From assembly GCA_031254035.1 (NCBI GenBank), contig JAIRVF010000070.1, forward strand, positions 1-64,000: a stretch of DNA of 64,000 nucleotides. The letters run 5' to 3'. The translations under genes were made by a program, and so were the position numbers. Position 1 is the first letter of the stretch, and every line of letters starts with the position of its first letter. Source of the DNA: Paenibacillus sp. GTDB taxonomy: Bacteria; Bacillota; Bacilli; Paenibacillales; Paenibacillaceae. The notes below the pieces were generated by a model, which did no database searches, had not been told where the DNA came from, and worked only from the letters and a program-made list of their open reading frames with translations. Below are positions 44,281-52,504 of this stretch, piece after piece.

Positions 44281-45038
44281 AACGCTGGTGGAGTCATGTT
44301 TGGCCGCCCTTTGTGGCGGTCCTCTTCTTTTTGATCGCTTGGCAGCTGTGTACTTCGCTTTTTAATATCGAAAAATGGATCCTTCCTTCCCCTGCGGATA
44401 TCGCAAAGCAAACGGCGGAGGGCGCCAGCGATTTATGGGGACATGTCTTTGCTACGATCAAGCTAACCTTGGAAGGTTTTATAATCGGAACGTCTGTTGG
44501 ACTTTTAATCGCACTCATCCTGCATATGATCCCTTTTCTCAAGTCGGCTCTCTACCCGCTGCTGATCCTCAGCCAAAATATTCCCACGATTGCGCTGGCG
44601 CCACTCCTGATGATCTGGTTCGGCTTCGGCCTGCTGCCCAAGCTGATCGTGATCACACTCGTCTGCTTCTTCCCTGTTGCGGTCGCAACGATGGGCGGAC
44701 TTAAGCAAACGGACCGGATGATGCTGAATTACATGCGGATGATCGGGGCGAACAAACGTCAGATATTTACTAAGCTCGAGCTGCCGCATGCACTGCCTTC
44801 GATCTTTTCGGGCATTAAAATCGCGGCAACCTACAGCGTTATGGGGGCAGTCATCGCGGAATGGATCGGCGCCGGCAAGGGCATCGGCTATTATATGATG
44901 CTGCAAAAGGCCGGGTATCGCACCGACCGCATGTTTGTCGCCATTATGATCATCGTTATACTGAGCCTGCTTATGTTCGGACTGATCGCCTTGCTGGAAA
45001 AATGGCTCGTACGCTGGAAGCCGAAGCAGGAGAGCTAA
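44277..45038 (+). CDS. thiX: ABC permease for thiamin precursors
   Basis: 253 residues, six helices, of the nitrate/sulfonate/taurine permease class, with SQNIPTIALAPLLMIWFGFG and the EAA-like loop RMIGANKRQIFTKLELPHALPSIFSG. Works with the ThiY-like binding protein and the ATPase that follows 29 nt downstream. Confidence 0.87.
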   Translation: MKRWWSHVWPPFVAVLFFLIAWQLCTSLFNIEKWILPSPADIAKQTAEGASDLWGHVFATIKLTLEGFIIGTSVGLLIALILHMIPFLKSALYPLLILSQNIPTIALAPLLMIWFGFGLLPKLIVITLVCFFPVAVATMGGLKQTDRMMLNYMRMIGANKRQIFTKLELPHALPSIFSGIKIAATYSVMGAVIAEWIGAGKGIGYYMMLQKAGYRTDRMFVAIMIIVILSLLMFGLIALLEKWLVRWKPKQES

Positions 45039-45067
45039 TGCCGAAATGAAGAAAGGAGCTGTAATCC

Positions 45068-45913
45068 ATGTCTATAACAACAGAAGTACGGTCAACCATT
45101 CAGCCCGAGACAACTCAGATGGAGCTTTCTCCTGCTCTTGAAGCGTCTGGCATCAGCAAAGCCTTTCGCGGCAAGCGAGACAACCTGCAGGTGCTGGATA
45201 ATGTGACGCTCACCGTCCAAAAGGGGGAGTTCGTCTCCATTGTCGGTCCGTCCGGCAGCGGTAAAAGTACACTGTTTCACATCGTCGGCGGCCTGGTCAA
45301 ACCCGACGCGGGGACGGTGCGCATGAACGGCACAGATGTAACCGGACAGCAGGGACATATCAGCTATATGCCCCAGCAGCCTGCTCTTTTCCCTTGGCGG
45401 ACGATTGAGGAAAATGTGCTGCTCTCGCAAGAAGTGCAGGGCAGCGTCGATAAAGAGGCGCTAGAAAATGCCCGCTTCTGGCTTGATAAGGTTGGTCTAG
45501 GCGGTTTCGAAAAAGCCCACCCGCATACCCTTTCAGGGGGCATGCAGCAGCGAGCGGCTTTCCTGCGTGCCCTGCTCAGCCCACAGGAGCTGATGTGCCT
45601 CGACGAGCCGTTTAGCGCGCTTGATGCACTGACGCGAAGCGACATGCAGCGCTGGCTGCTGGATATTTGGGAGGAAAGTCGGCGGTCTGTTCTTTTTATT
45701 ACGCATAATATTGAGGAAGCGCTGCTGCTATCAAACCGCGTGTATGTATTTTCAGGGCGTCCGGCCTCGGTGCTGCAGGTGGTTGATGTACCGTTTCCGC
45801 GACCGCGCAGTGAGGAAATCATCGAGCATCCGGAATTCATCAAGCTCAGACGCGAGTTATCCGGCTGGATGCGTGAGGAGCAGCGGAAGATGCAAGGGGT
45901 TCATGAAGGATAA
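45068..45913 (+). CDS. thiZ: ABC ATPase for thiamin precursors
   Basis: 281 residues with Walker [11 protein letters not shown]-loop YMPQQPALFPWRT, signature LSGGMQQRAA, Walker B LMCLDEPFSALD and H-loop ITHN. GAAAGGAGC lies before the ATG. Energises the ThiX permease. The operon seems to end here; no clear terminator hairpin was found before the pseudogene at 45964. Confidence 0.88.
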   Translation: MSITTEVRSTIQPETTQMELSPALEASGISKAFRGKRDNLQVLDNVTLTVQKGEFVSIVGPSGSGKSTLFHIVGGLVKPDAGTVRMNGTDVTGQQGHISYMPQQPALFPWRTIEENVLLSQEVQGSVDKEALENARFWLDKVGLGGFEKAHPHTLSGGMQQRAAFLRALLSPQELMCLDEPFSALDALTRSDMQRWLLDIWEESRRSVLFITHNIEEALLLSNRVYVFSGRPASVLQVVDVPFPRPRSEEIIEHPEFIKLRRELSGWMREEQRKMQGVHEG

Positions 45914-45963
45914 CCCCATACTTTCTTGAATAGTTAATTATCACTAACACTCAGGAGATAAAA

Positions 45964-46207
45964 ATGAACTTCCCCTTAGAAAAACAACTTGATTCAATCC
46001 TATCGGATGGGGATTTCCCGGTTGGCGGCGCCGTCGTCGTGATCAGGGAAAAGCAAATCGCGTATGCTAAAGGTTTTGGGTAGGCCCGACATGGCGTTGG
46101 ATGAAAACTTGGGCGTAGTTGTTGTTTCCAACCATGACCAAACGCCTGCACAAGCGATTTGTGGCAAAGTACTTGATTTCATGTTCTCAATCTATCCGGA
46201 ATCATGA
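45964..46207 (+). pseudogene. Remnant of a serine hydrolase (class C beta-lactamase-like)
   Basis: CAGGAG precedes an ATG at 45964 and the frame reads MNFPLEKQLDSILSDGDFPV, GGAVVVIREKQIAYAKGFG, the usual N-terminus of a beta-lactamase-related hydrolase, then a stop. From 46091 another frame gives MALDENLGVVVVSNHDQTPA and AICGKVLDFMF, the C-terminus of the same domain. The catalytic SxxK and YxN motifs between them are deleted. About 80 of an expected 350 or more residues remain. Confidence 0.7.
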
Positions 46208-46301
46208 CAGGGAAGTAATGCCATCAGTCGCGGATATATGCTGCAGCGTCCTGGAATAATTCGGGCTGATCCTGGGGATAGTTTTGTACGAGGTGAAAAC
46301 T

Positions 46302-46793
46302 ATGAAAACCCGGATCCACGCGATGCTGCTGCTCATATCCATACTTCTGGCCACAGCGGCGGACACCGCTGCCGCTGCCGGGGCAGCACCAAAAGAGCCT
46401 AAGCTGCTGCTGTATCAGGATATGGTACTGGAGTTTCTTCTCCCTGATGTTCAGAACGCGGTGAACGATTATTATAAAAATCGACTGCCCGCAAACCCAC
46501 TTGTTTACCCATACCAGATCGACATCCTTCAGGCTAAAAGGATTAACGGCGGGCCAGGGGACCGCGGTTTCCACTTCTCTATTACGCTGGAGACAACTCC
46601 CGTCTTGGGGCCTCATATAGCCGTGGGCAAAGATAGGATGACATTCGAAGTGTCTCCTCTCTTTCCCGATAAAGTCAAGCTGGTCGCCTTCAAACATCTA
46701 CAAACCTTCGAGCTGCCTTCCAACCTGGAGGAACTGATGAAGAACGCTGGCGAAACTGGACAAGATACAAGATATCGTAATCTGCCCAAGTAG
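46302..46793 (+). CDS. DUF3888-type exported protein
   Basis: 163 residues with signal peptide (MLLLISILLATAADTAAAAG). The mature part, LLLYQDMVLEFLLPDVQNAV, NDYYKNRLPANPLVYPY and a C-terminal strand region ending KVKLVAFKHLQTFELP, fits DUF3888 proteins of Bacillus and Paenibacillus. The ATG at 46302 has GAGGTG 6 nt upstream and is preferred to a TTG at 46284. Function unknown. Confidence 0.75.
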   Translation: MKTRIHAMLLLISILLATAADTAAAAGAAPKEPKLLLYQDMVLEFLLPDVQNAVNDYYKNRLPANPLVYPYQIDILQAKRINGGPGDRGFHFSITLETTPVLGPHIAVGKDRMTFEVSPLFPDKVKLVAFKHLQTFELPSNLEELMKNAGETGQDTRYRNLPK

Positions 46794-46855
46794 ATTTCCT
46801 TGCAGTTTGGGATAAAAATCTGTGATCTCAAACTTCAAATTTAGGAGGTGCTTCT

Positions 46856-47731
46856 ATGAGCCAGATCGGAGAAACAGCTTGGACCTTACAGACCGTCAAA
46901 CAATGTCTAGAGGACGAGCATTCTTCAGCATTGGGTGCCCGGTTGGCACCGCTGATTGATGCGCATATCCATTTGGATTCTTATGAAGAAACCCAGCAGC
47001 GAGAAATACTAGCCGGGCTGAAAGATACGGATGTTGAGGGTCTAATCGCCGTCTCCATGCAACTGGATTCCGCTAGGAACAATCTGAAGCTGGCACAGGA
47101 TTATCCGCTGCTTGTGCATCCTGCCTTTGGGCTTCATCCAGAGCAGGCCATCCCTGGCGAAGCCGAGATCAATCGACTGTTCGCCTGGATGAAACAGCAT
47201 ACGGATGAAATGATCGCCGTCGGTGAGGTCGGTTTACCTTATTACACACGCAAAGAAGCGGAAGAATCCGGACAGACCTTTGATTCCCGTCCTTATGAGG
47301 AATTGCTTGAACGATTTATTGCTTTTGCCCGGGATGAGGACAAACCGATCGTGCTGCATGCCGTTTATGAAGATGCAGATACGACCTGCCGTCTGCTTGA
47401 AGAATATGATGTTCGCCGCGCCCACTTCCACTGGTTCAAAGGCTCACCCGAGACCGCGCTCCACATGGCTGAACGTGGTTACTACATTTCTTTTACGCCG
47501 GATATCGCGTATGAAGAGGAAATCCAAGAACTCGCCCGCGTTTATCCCGCCAAGCAGGTCATGTCGGAAACCGATGGGCCTTGGCCATTTGAGGGACCGT
47601 TTGCCGGGCAGATGACCCATCCGCAGATGACAGCCGATGTGGCTGCGGCCTGGAGCCGGATTCAGGGTCTGTCCCTACCGGAAGCACGCCGTATACTGCA
47701 TGCCAACGCCAAGCACTTTTACAGGATTTGA
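46856..47731 (+). CDS. TatD-family metal-dependent hydrolase
   Basis: 291 residues with LIDAHIHLDSYEE (two metal His), VHPAFGLHPEQA, VGEVGLPYYT (bridging Glu), VLHAVYEDA, HFHWFKGSPE and SETDGPWPFEG (Asp), i.e. the whole amidohydrolase metal site. Family members are DNases or related phosphoesterases. About 30 residues precede the first metal motif, longer than in typical TatD. GGAGG lies 8 nt before the ATG. Confidence 0.86.
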   Translation: MSQIGETAWTLQTVKQCLEDEHSSALGARLAPLIDAHIHLDSYEETQQREILAGLKDTDVEGLIAVSMQLDSARNNLKLAQDYPLLVHPAFGLHPEQAIPGEAEINRLFAWMKQHTDEMIAVGEVGLPYYTRKEAEESGQTFDSRPYEELLERFIAFARDEDKPIVLHAVYEDADTTCRLLEEYDVRRAHFHWFKGSPETALHMAERGYYISFTPDIAYEEEIQELARVYPAKQVMSETDGPWPFEGPFAGQMTHPQMTADVAAAWSRIQGLSLPEARRILHANAKHFYRI

Positions 47732-47749
47732 TTGGCTCAAAAAGCCCAT

Positions 47750-48493
47750 TTACCGTTTCATAAAGCCCTTGCCTTCCAAAAACTCCTTCATATGCATCCG
47801 AATTGGCTCGGCCATCCTGTCGGCCATCAGATGCGACCAAGGGGTATCCTTTTTGCCGCCGATCCGTTCACGCAGATAGGCCTGCATGGCAGCATCATAT
47901 GACTTGACCGACTCCACGCTTTGCTCCTTAGAGTAGCCGTTCAGATGCAATACCGATTCTAGCGGTAAACGAGGGCGTTGTCCCGGCTCCTGGTCCGGAA
48001 CTCCGACGCACATGCCAAATACCGGATAGACCAGCTCCGGCAAACCGAGGAGCTTGGACAATTCGGCGATGCGGTTGCGCACGCCCCCGATATACACGAT
48101 GCCAAGCCCCATCGATTCCGCGGCAATTGCGGCATTTTGAGCCGCCAGAGCGGCATCCACCGTTGCCACGATAAAATTCTCCGTCGTATCTCCGTAAGTT
48201 AAACGTCCCTGCAGCGGCTCAGATGTTACCTGCTTCAACCGGTATAAATCTGCACACCAAACGAGAAATACCGGACATTGTTCCACATATGCCTGATTCC
48301 CTGCAAGCTCCGCCAACTGCTTTTTTAGCCCCGGGTCCGTCGCGGCAATAACGCTGTAAGCTTGGACATTGCTGGAGGTTGAAGCCATTTGCGCTGCGGA
48401 TATGATGGCATGCAGCTGCTCTTCAGTTATCGGCGTATCTTTAAATTTTCGGATGGAACGATGGTTCATCAATAAAGTCAGCGTATCATTCAT
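47750..48493 (-). CDS. nfrA: NADPH-dependent FMN oxidoreductase / nitroreductase (NfrA type)
   Basis: 247 residues. FMN-binding features of the nitroreductase fold: NHRSIRKFKDTPI, ASTSSNVQAYSVIA and GLGIVYIGGVRNRI, with the C-terminal arm typical of NfsA/NfrA (PGQRPRLPLESVLHLNGY). It reduces flavins, nitro compounds or quinones with NADPH. Start at 48493 with GGAGG about 10 nt upstream. Convergent with the TatD gene, 18 nt apart. Confidence 0.85.
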   Translation of the reverse strand: MNDTLTLLMNHRSIRKFKDTPITEEQLHAIISAAQMASTSSNVQAYSVIAATDPGLKKQLAELAGNQAYVEQCPVFLVWCADLYRLKQVTSEPLQGRLTYGDTTENFIVATVDAALAAQNAAIAAESMGLGIVYIGGVRNRIAELSKLLGLPELVYPVFGMCVGVPDQEPGQRPRLPLESVLHLNGYSKEQSVESVKSYDAAMQAYLRERIGGKKDTPWSHLMADRMAEPIRMHMKEFLEGKGFMKR

Positions 48494-48636
48494 CTGGAAA
48501 TCTCCTCCTTGTTCTTTCACCCGTGAGATAAATTTTTTTAGCTATATCTTTCCCAGTATAGTCTCCCTTACACCAAGATTATAGGCGTATAATGGTAAAT
48601 ATAGAGAAATGATATACATAGAAAGGTGATGGAGTT

Positions 48637-48927
48637 ATGTTCATAGTTCTTTTAAAGTATGTGAAACCATTAAGTGTAGTCGAAGATTTTCTGAAGGATC
48701 ATGTAGATTTCTTAGATAAACATTACAATGAAGGCAACTTCATTTTTTCTGGAAGACGTGATCCTAGAATTGGCGGGGTTATATTAGTTCATTCGGATCA
48801 TGAGGCTACTGTTCAAGAAATTTTAAAAGAAGATCCCTTTTATATCAATCAAGTTGCTGAATATGAATTAATAAAATTTACACCGACTAAATATGACGAT
48901 AGGTTCTCACCATTTATTAATGGATAA
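48637..48927 (+). CDS. YciI-family small protein
   Basis: 96 residues: MFIVLLKYVKPLSVVEDFLK, DHVDFLDKHYNEGNFIFSGR, and DPFYINQVAEYELIKFTP, a ferredoxin-like YCII domain with the His of the DHVDFL motif. Such proteins are cytosolic and sometimes enzymatic. More AT-rich than its neighbours. GGTGATGG precedes the ATG. Confidence 0.8.
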   Translation: MFIVLLKYVKPLSVVEDFLKDHVDFLDKHYNEGNFIFSGRRDPRIGGVILVHSDHEATVQEILKEDPFYINQVAEYELIKFTPTKYDDRFSPFING

Positions 48928-48937
48928 TTCAATTTAT

Positions 48938-48979
48938 AAAAGCCTTGAGCAAACTCGAAATTTTTGCTCAAGGCTTTTT
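48938..48979. terminator. Bidirectional intrinsic terminator
   Basis: AAAAGCCTTGAGCAAA pairs with TTTGCTCAAGGCTTTT, 16 bp, between the convergent yciI-like and copA genes. Confidence 0.85.
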
Positions 48980-48994
48980 CGTTGATCCGAATCT

Positions 48995-51439
48995 TTACAG
49001 CTTTACCCTCTGCAGACGCAGCGCATTGAGCACAACCGATACCGAGCTGAAGGCCATAGCGGCGCCAGCTAGCCATGGGGCGAGAAAACCTGCGGCGGCA
49101 ATTGGGATCCCGACCGCATTATATGCCAGCGCCCAGAATAAGTTCTGCTTGATGTTGCCCATCGTGCGGCGGCTCATCAGAATCGCATCGGCAATCGCAT
49201 TCAGATCGCCGCGCATCAGCGTCACGTCCGCCGCTTCCATGGCGACATCTGTCCCGGTGCCAATTGCCATCCCGATATCGGCCGTTGCCAGCGCCGGCGC
49301 GTCGTTGATGCCATCGCCGACCATGGCGATCCGCTTACCTGTCTGCTGCAGCTTCCGTACTTCCTCGGCTTTGCCCTCGGGCAGCACTTCGGCCAGAACA
49401 TGGTGAATACCAGCCTGGGCGGCGATCGCCTTCGCCGTCCGTTCATTGTCCCCCGTGATCATAATCACTTCGATCCCCATGTCCTGCAGGCGGGAAATAG
49501 CTTCACGAGAGGTTTCCTTGATCGTATCCGCAACGGCCACCATCCCGGCATATTTGCCGTCAATGGCAACCAGCATGGCCGTTTTGCCGGCATCTTCAAG
49601 CTGTCTCATGGCAGGCAAAGCCGCCTCGACCGGAATGCCCCGCTCCGCCATCAGCTTGCGGGTGCCGACCAGCACCGCCCTGCCGTCTACTCTTGCCGAA
49701 ACTCCGTATCCCGGCAAGTTGTCGAATTCCTTCGCTTCCGGCAGCGGCAGTGCTTTGCTGCGGTCACGGGCTCCGGCGACGATCGCTTCCGCGAGCGGAT
49801 GCTCGGATTGGCGTTCGACGGCGGCCGTCATTCGCAGCAGCGACTGCTCCGTCATCAGCGGCGCGGGGATGACATCGGTCAGCACCGGCTTGCCGCTCGT
49901 AACTGTGCCGGTCTTGTCCAGCACGACGACCTCTATGGTCTGAGCCGACTCCAAATGCTCCCCGCCTTTGAACAGGATGCCGAACTCAGCGGCTCGTCCG
50001 GATCCGGCCATAATGGAGGTCGGCGTAGCAAGACCAAGCGCGCATGGACAAGCGATGACAAGCACGGCAATGGCCTTTTCAAGCGCCGGGGCGAACTGTC
50101 CCGGTTCCACGCCGAAATACCAAATTAGAAATGTCACGACAGCGATCCCAACGACGATCGGAACGAAGATTCCCGAGATAACGTCGGCAATGCGCTGAAT
50201 CGGGGCCTTCGAGCCCTGAGCTTCCTCGACCACCTTGATGATTTGCGCAAGCGCGGTTTCCCCACCCACCTTGGTGGCCTGAATACGCAGCATGCCATTT
50301 TTATTCAAGGTGGCGCCAACAACGACGTCACCCTCGCGCTTGTCAGCGGGAATACTTTCGCCCGTCAGCATGGACTCGTCCACGGAAGATACGCCCTCAA
50401 GCACCTTGCCGTCGACCGGGATTTTCTCACCCGGCTTAACGATGACGATGTCGCCTGCTACCACATCCTCCACCGGAATGCTGGTCTCACGGCCGTCCCT
50501 AACGACCAGCGCAGTTTTCGCCTGAAGTCCCATCAGGCTTTTGATCGCTTCCGAAGAACGCCCTTTGGCCAAAGCTTCAAACCATTTGCCAACCAGAATC
50601 AGTGTAATTAGAACGCTGCTGGTTTCGTAATACATTTCCACCGGATGGTGATGCGAGCTCGCCGAGACTGTTTGAATCGTCAGATACAAACTGTAAAAAT
50701 ACGCCGCAGAAGTCCCGAGCGCGACCAGCACGTCCATGTTGGCGCTTTTGTTGCGCAGCGCTTTATAGGCTCCAATATAAAACTGCCCGCCGATCAGAAA
50801 CTGAACCGGTGTTGCCACAGCCAGCTGGAACCAAGGATTCATAAACAACGATGGCACCGGAATCCAGGAGGTGAATGAGAAATGCCCCACCATCGCCCAC
50901 AGCAGCGGCGAGGACAAAATAGCGGCCATCATCCACTTGAACCGCTTATGGTTGATCTCCTGCCGGCGCAGCTCGGCGCTATTTCTTGCTTCCTGCTTCG
51001 GCAAGGCCTTATAGCCAAGCTGTTCAACCTTTTTCATCATATTTTTTACGGTAACCATGCCTGCAGCATATTCCACATTTGCCGTCTCAAGCGCCAAATT
51101 CACATTGGCCCGGGAAACGCCAGGCATACGGCTTAAACCTTTCTCAATCCGCGTGGCACAAGCTGCGCAGGTCATGCCGGTAATTTCAAAATCCATCGTT
51201 TCCTTCATCGTGCCATAGCCGAGAGACTCTATCTTTTCTTCCATCTTGCGCATATCCGCCAGCTTAGGATCATACGTGACGGTTGCCTGCTCCAGTGCCA
51301 GGTTGACGTTAGCCCGGCTGATACCTTCCATTCGGTTCAAGCCTTTTTCAATTCTTGCCGCGCAGGCTGCACACGTCATACCGGTAATTTGCAGCGTTGC
51401 CTGATGCTCATGCTCCCGGTTCTCCGTATTATGTTCCAT
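48995..51439 (-). CDS. copA: Copper-exporting P1B-type ATPase
   Basis: 814 residues. Two N-terminal heavy-metal domains with [14 protein letters not shown] and [14 protein letters not shown], eight membrane helices, the intramembrane metal motif [11 protein letters not shown], phosphorylation motif [18 protein letters not shown] with the HP pair, and [10 protein letters not shown]. It pumps Cu(I) out of the cytosol. Third gene of csoR-copZ-copA, but separated from copZ by a terminator and preceded by its own CsoR-type dyad. AAAGGAGC lies before the ATG. Confidence 0.94.
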   Translation of the reverse strand: MEHNTENREHEHQATLQITGMTCAACAARIEKGLNRMEGISRANVNLALEQATVTYDPKLADMRKMEEKIESLGYGTMKETMDFEITGMTCAACATRIEKGLSRMPGVSRANVNLALETANVEYAAGMVTVKNMMKKVEQLGYKALPKQEARNSAELRRQEINHKRFKWMMAAILSSPLLWAMVGHFSFTSWIPVPSLFMNPWFQLAVATPVQFLIGGQFYIGAYKALRNKSANMDVLVALGTSAAYFYSLYLTIQTVSASSHHHPVEMYYETSSVLITLILVGKWFEALAKGRSSEAIKSLMGLQAKTALVVRDGRETSIPVEDVVAGDIVIVKPGEKIPVDGKVLEGVSSVDESMLTGESIPADKREGDVVVGATLNKNGMLRIQATKVGGETALAQIIKVVEEAQGSKAPIQRIADVISGIFVPIVVGIAVVTFLIWYFGVEPGQFAPALEKAIAVLVIACPCALGLATPTSIMAGSGRAAEFGILFKGGEHLESAQTIEVVVLDKTGTVTSGKPVLTDVIPAPLMTEQSLLRMTAAVERQSEHPLAEAIVAGARDRSKALPLPEAKEFDNLPGYGVSARVDGRAVLVGTRKLMAERGIPVEAALPAMRQLEDAGKTAMLVAIDGKYAGMVAVADTIKETSREAISRLQDMGIEVIMITGDNERTAKAIAAQAGIHHVLAEVLPEGKAEEVRKLQQTGKRIAMVGDGINDAPALATADIGMAIGTGTDVAMEAADVTLMRGDLNAIADAILMSRRTMGNIKQNLFWALAYNAVGIPIAAAGFLAPWLAGAAMAFSSVSVVLNALRLQRVKL

Positions 51440-51462
51440 AATTTAAGCTCCTTTCCGGGAAC

Positions 51463-51479
51463 ATACCCTTGCGGGGTAT
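51463..51479 (-). promoter_or_regulatory. Second CsoR-type operator, before copA
   Basis: ATACCCCGCAAGGGTAT on the minus strand, a GC-centred dyad with C/G runs flanked by ATAC/GTAT, the same plan as the site before csoR. It lies 23 nt before the copA start. Confidence 0.6.
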
Positions 51480-51491
51480 CTAATGGAATAC

Positions 51492-51537
51492 AAAAAAGGG
51501 CAGCGACTTCAGACCTCGAAAAGGTCCGGGGCTGCCC
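51492..51537 (-). terminator. Intrinsic terminator between copZ and copA
   Basis: GGGCAGC pairs with GCTGCCC, with inner GACCT/AGGTC; a T6 run follows on the minus strand. Confidence 0.75.
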
Positions 51538-51583
51538 GGCAATCGTTACGGAATACGTTTCAGCCGATCCCCTTGGATCAAGC

Positions 51584-51784
51584 TTAGACTACATCGTAGC
51601 CTTGGTCTTCGATGGCTGCTTTAATGGCGTCGAGGCTTACTTTGCTTTCGTCATATTCCACGGTAACCTTGTTCCCAGGCAGATCCACCTTGCCGGCGGC
51701 ACCTGCTTCTTTTACGGCACCTTCAACAGCTATTACACAGTGGTTGCAAGACATTCCTTGAACATTCAACGTTACGCTTTTCAT
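51584..51784 (-). CDS. copZ: Copper chaperone
   Basis: 66 residues, a single HMA domain with the metal-binding motif VQGMSCNHCVIAVEGAV. It carries Cu(I) to CopA and to CsoR. GGAGGAATAT lies before the ATG. 43 nt separate it from csoR. Confidence 0.93.
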   Translation of the reverse strand: MKSVTLNVQGMSCNHCVIAVEGAVKEAGAAGKVDLPGNKVTVEYDESKVSLDAIKAAIEDQGYDVV

Positions 51785-51827
51785 GATATATTCCTCCTTG
51801 GATTGTACAATCCCTGCCTTGGGGATA

Positions 51828-52184
51828 TTATTTCATTAATTTCTTAACCGTAACTAGTAATTCGTCAATCACATCATGGTCCCCGGATTCAATCCGTTCT
51901 ACCACGCAGCTTCTCATATGATTCTCAAGAAGCAGCTTGCCCACTCCGTTCAGAGCAGCCTGGATCGCGGCAATCTGATTCAGGACATCATCGCAATACG
52001 TATCCTTCTCAATCAATCCTTTGATGCCGCGAATTTGTCCTTCGATGCGGTTCAGGCGGGTAATGAGGTTATTTTTCGTTTGCTGCGAATGATGGCTATG
52101 CCGCTCACTGCAGCCTGTGCCGCAGGCCTTTTCCTGAAGGGCACCTTCCTGAATATCCTGCTCTCGATTGATCTCGGCAAACAT
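51828..52184 (-). CDS. csoR: Copper-sensing repressor
   Basis: 118 residues from ATG 52184. The all-helical CsoR fold with LNRIEGQIRGIKGLIEKDTYC carries the metal ligands: Cys in DTYCDDV, then His and Cys in ENHMRSC. Cu(I) binding releases it from DNA. Residues before about 35 (CGTGCSERHSHHS) form a Cys/His-rich N-terminal tail not found in all CsoR proteins, which may bind extra metal. First gene of the copper operon, with an operator in its promoter. Confidence 0.92.
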   Translation of the reverse strand: MFAEINREQDIQEGALQEKACGTGCSERHSHHSQQTKNNLITRLNRIEGQIRGIKGLIEKDTYCDDVLNQIAAIQAALNGVGKLLLENHMRSCVVERIESGDHDVIDELLVTVKKLMK

Positions 52185-52221
52185 CTCAATCCATTCCCCC
52201 TTTATCGAAGCTTTCGAAGTT

Positions 52222-52250
52222 ATTATACTATACCCCCTATAGGTATACAA
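52222..52250 (-). promoter_or_regulatory. csoR promoter with CsoR-type operator in the spacer
   Basis: On the minus strand TTGTAT and TATAAT are 17 nt apart and the spacer holds the dyad TATACCTATAGGGGGTATA (52229-52247), matching the known CsoR operator pattern. Binding would block polymerase directly. Confidence 0.8.
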
Positions 52251-52504
52251 GTGGTGAAATCAGATTTATTCTATTTCCCGCCAAAAAAACTTTGACGCCT
52301 AAAGGGATTTGCATTGGGCAAGTCGAATCCTTCCTCCTATGACTATTGGTTCACTACTTCTTCACTACTTTCACACTATTTTTAACTACTTTTACAAGGT
52401 TTCTTGCAAAATACTAACTTTGGTTTGGCAAACATTTTCCCATATCATATACTACGTACGTGCTCCAGCTTCAGAACACATCATGAACAGACGGGGGAGA
52501 TTCC

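Noticed and set aside
52349..52400. TTCACTACTT-like direct repeats
   Set aside because: Only a few short imperfect units; no CRISPR spacing or iteron pattern.
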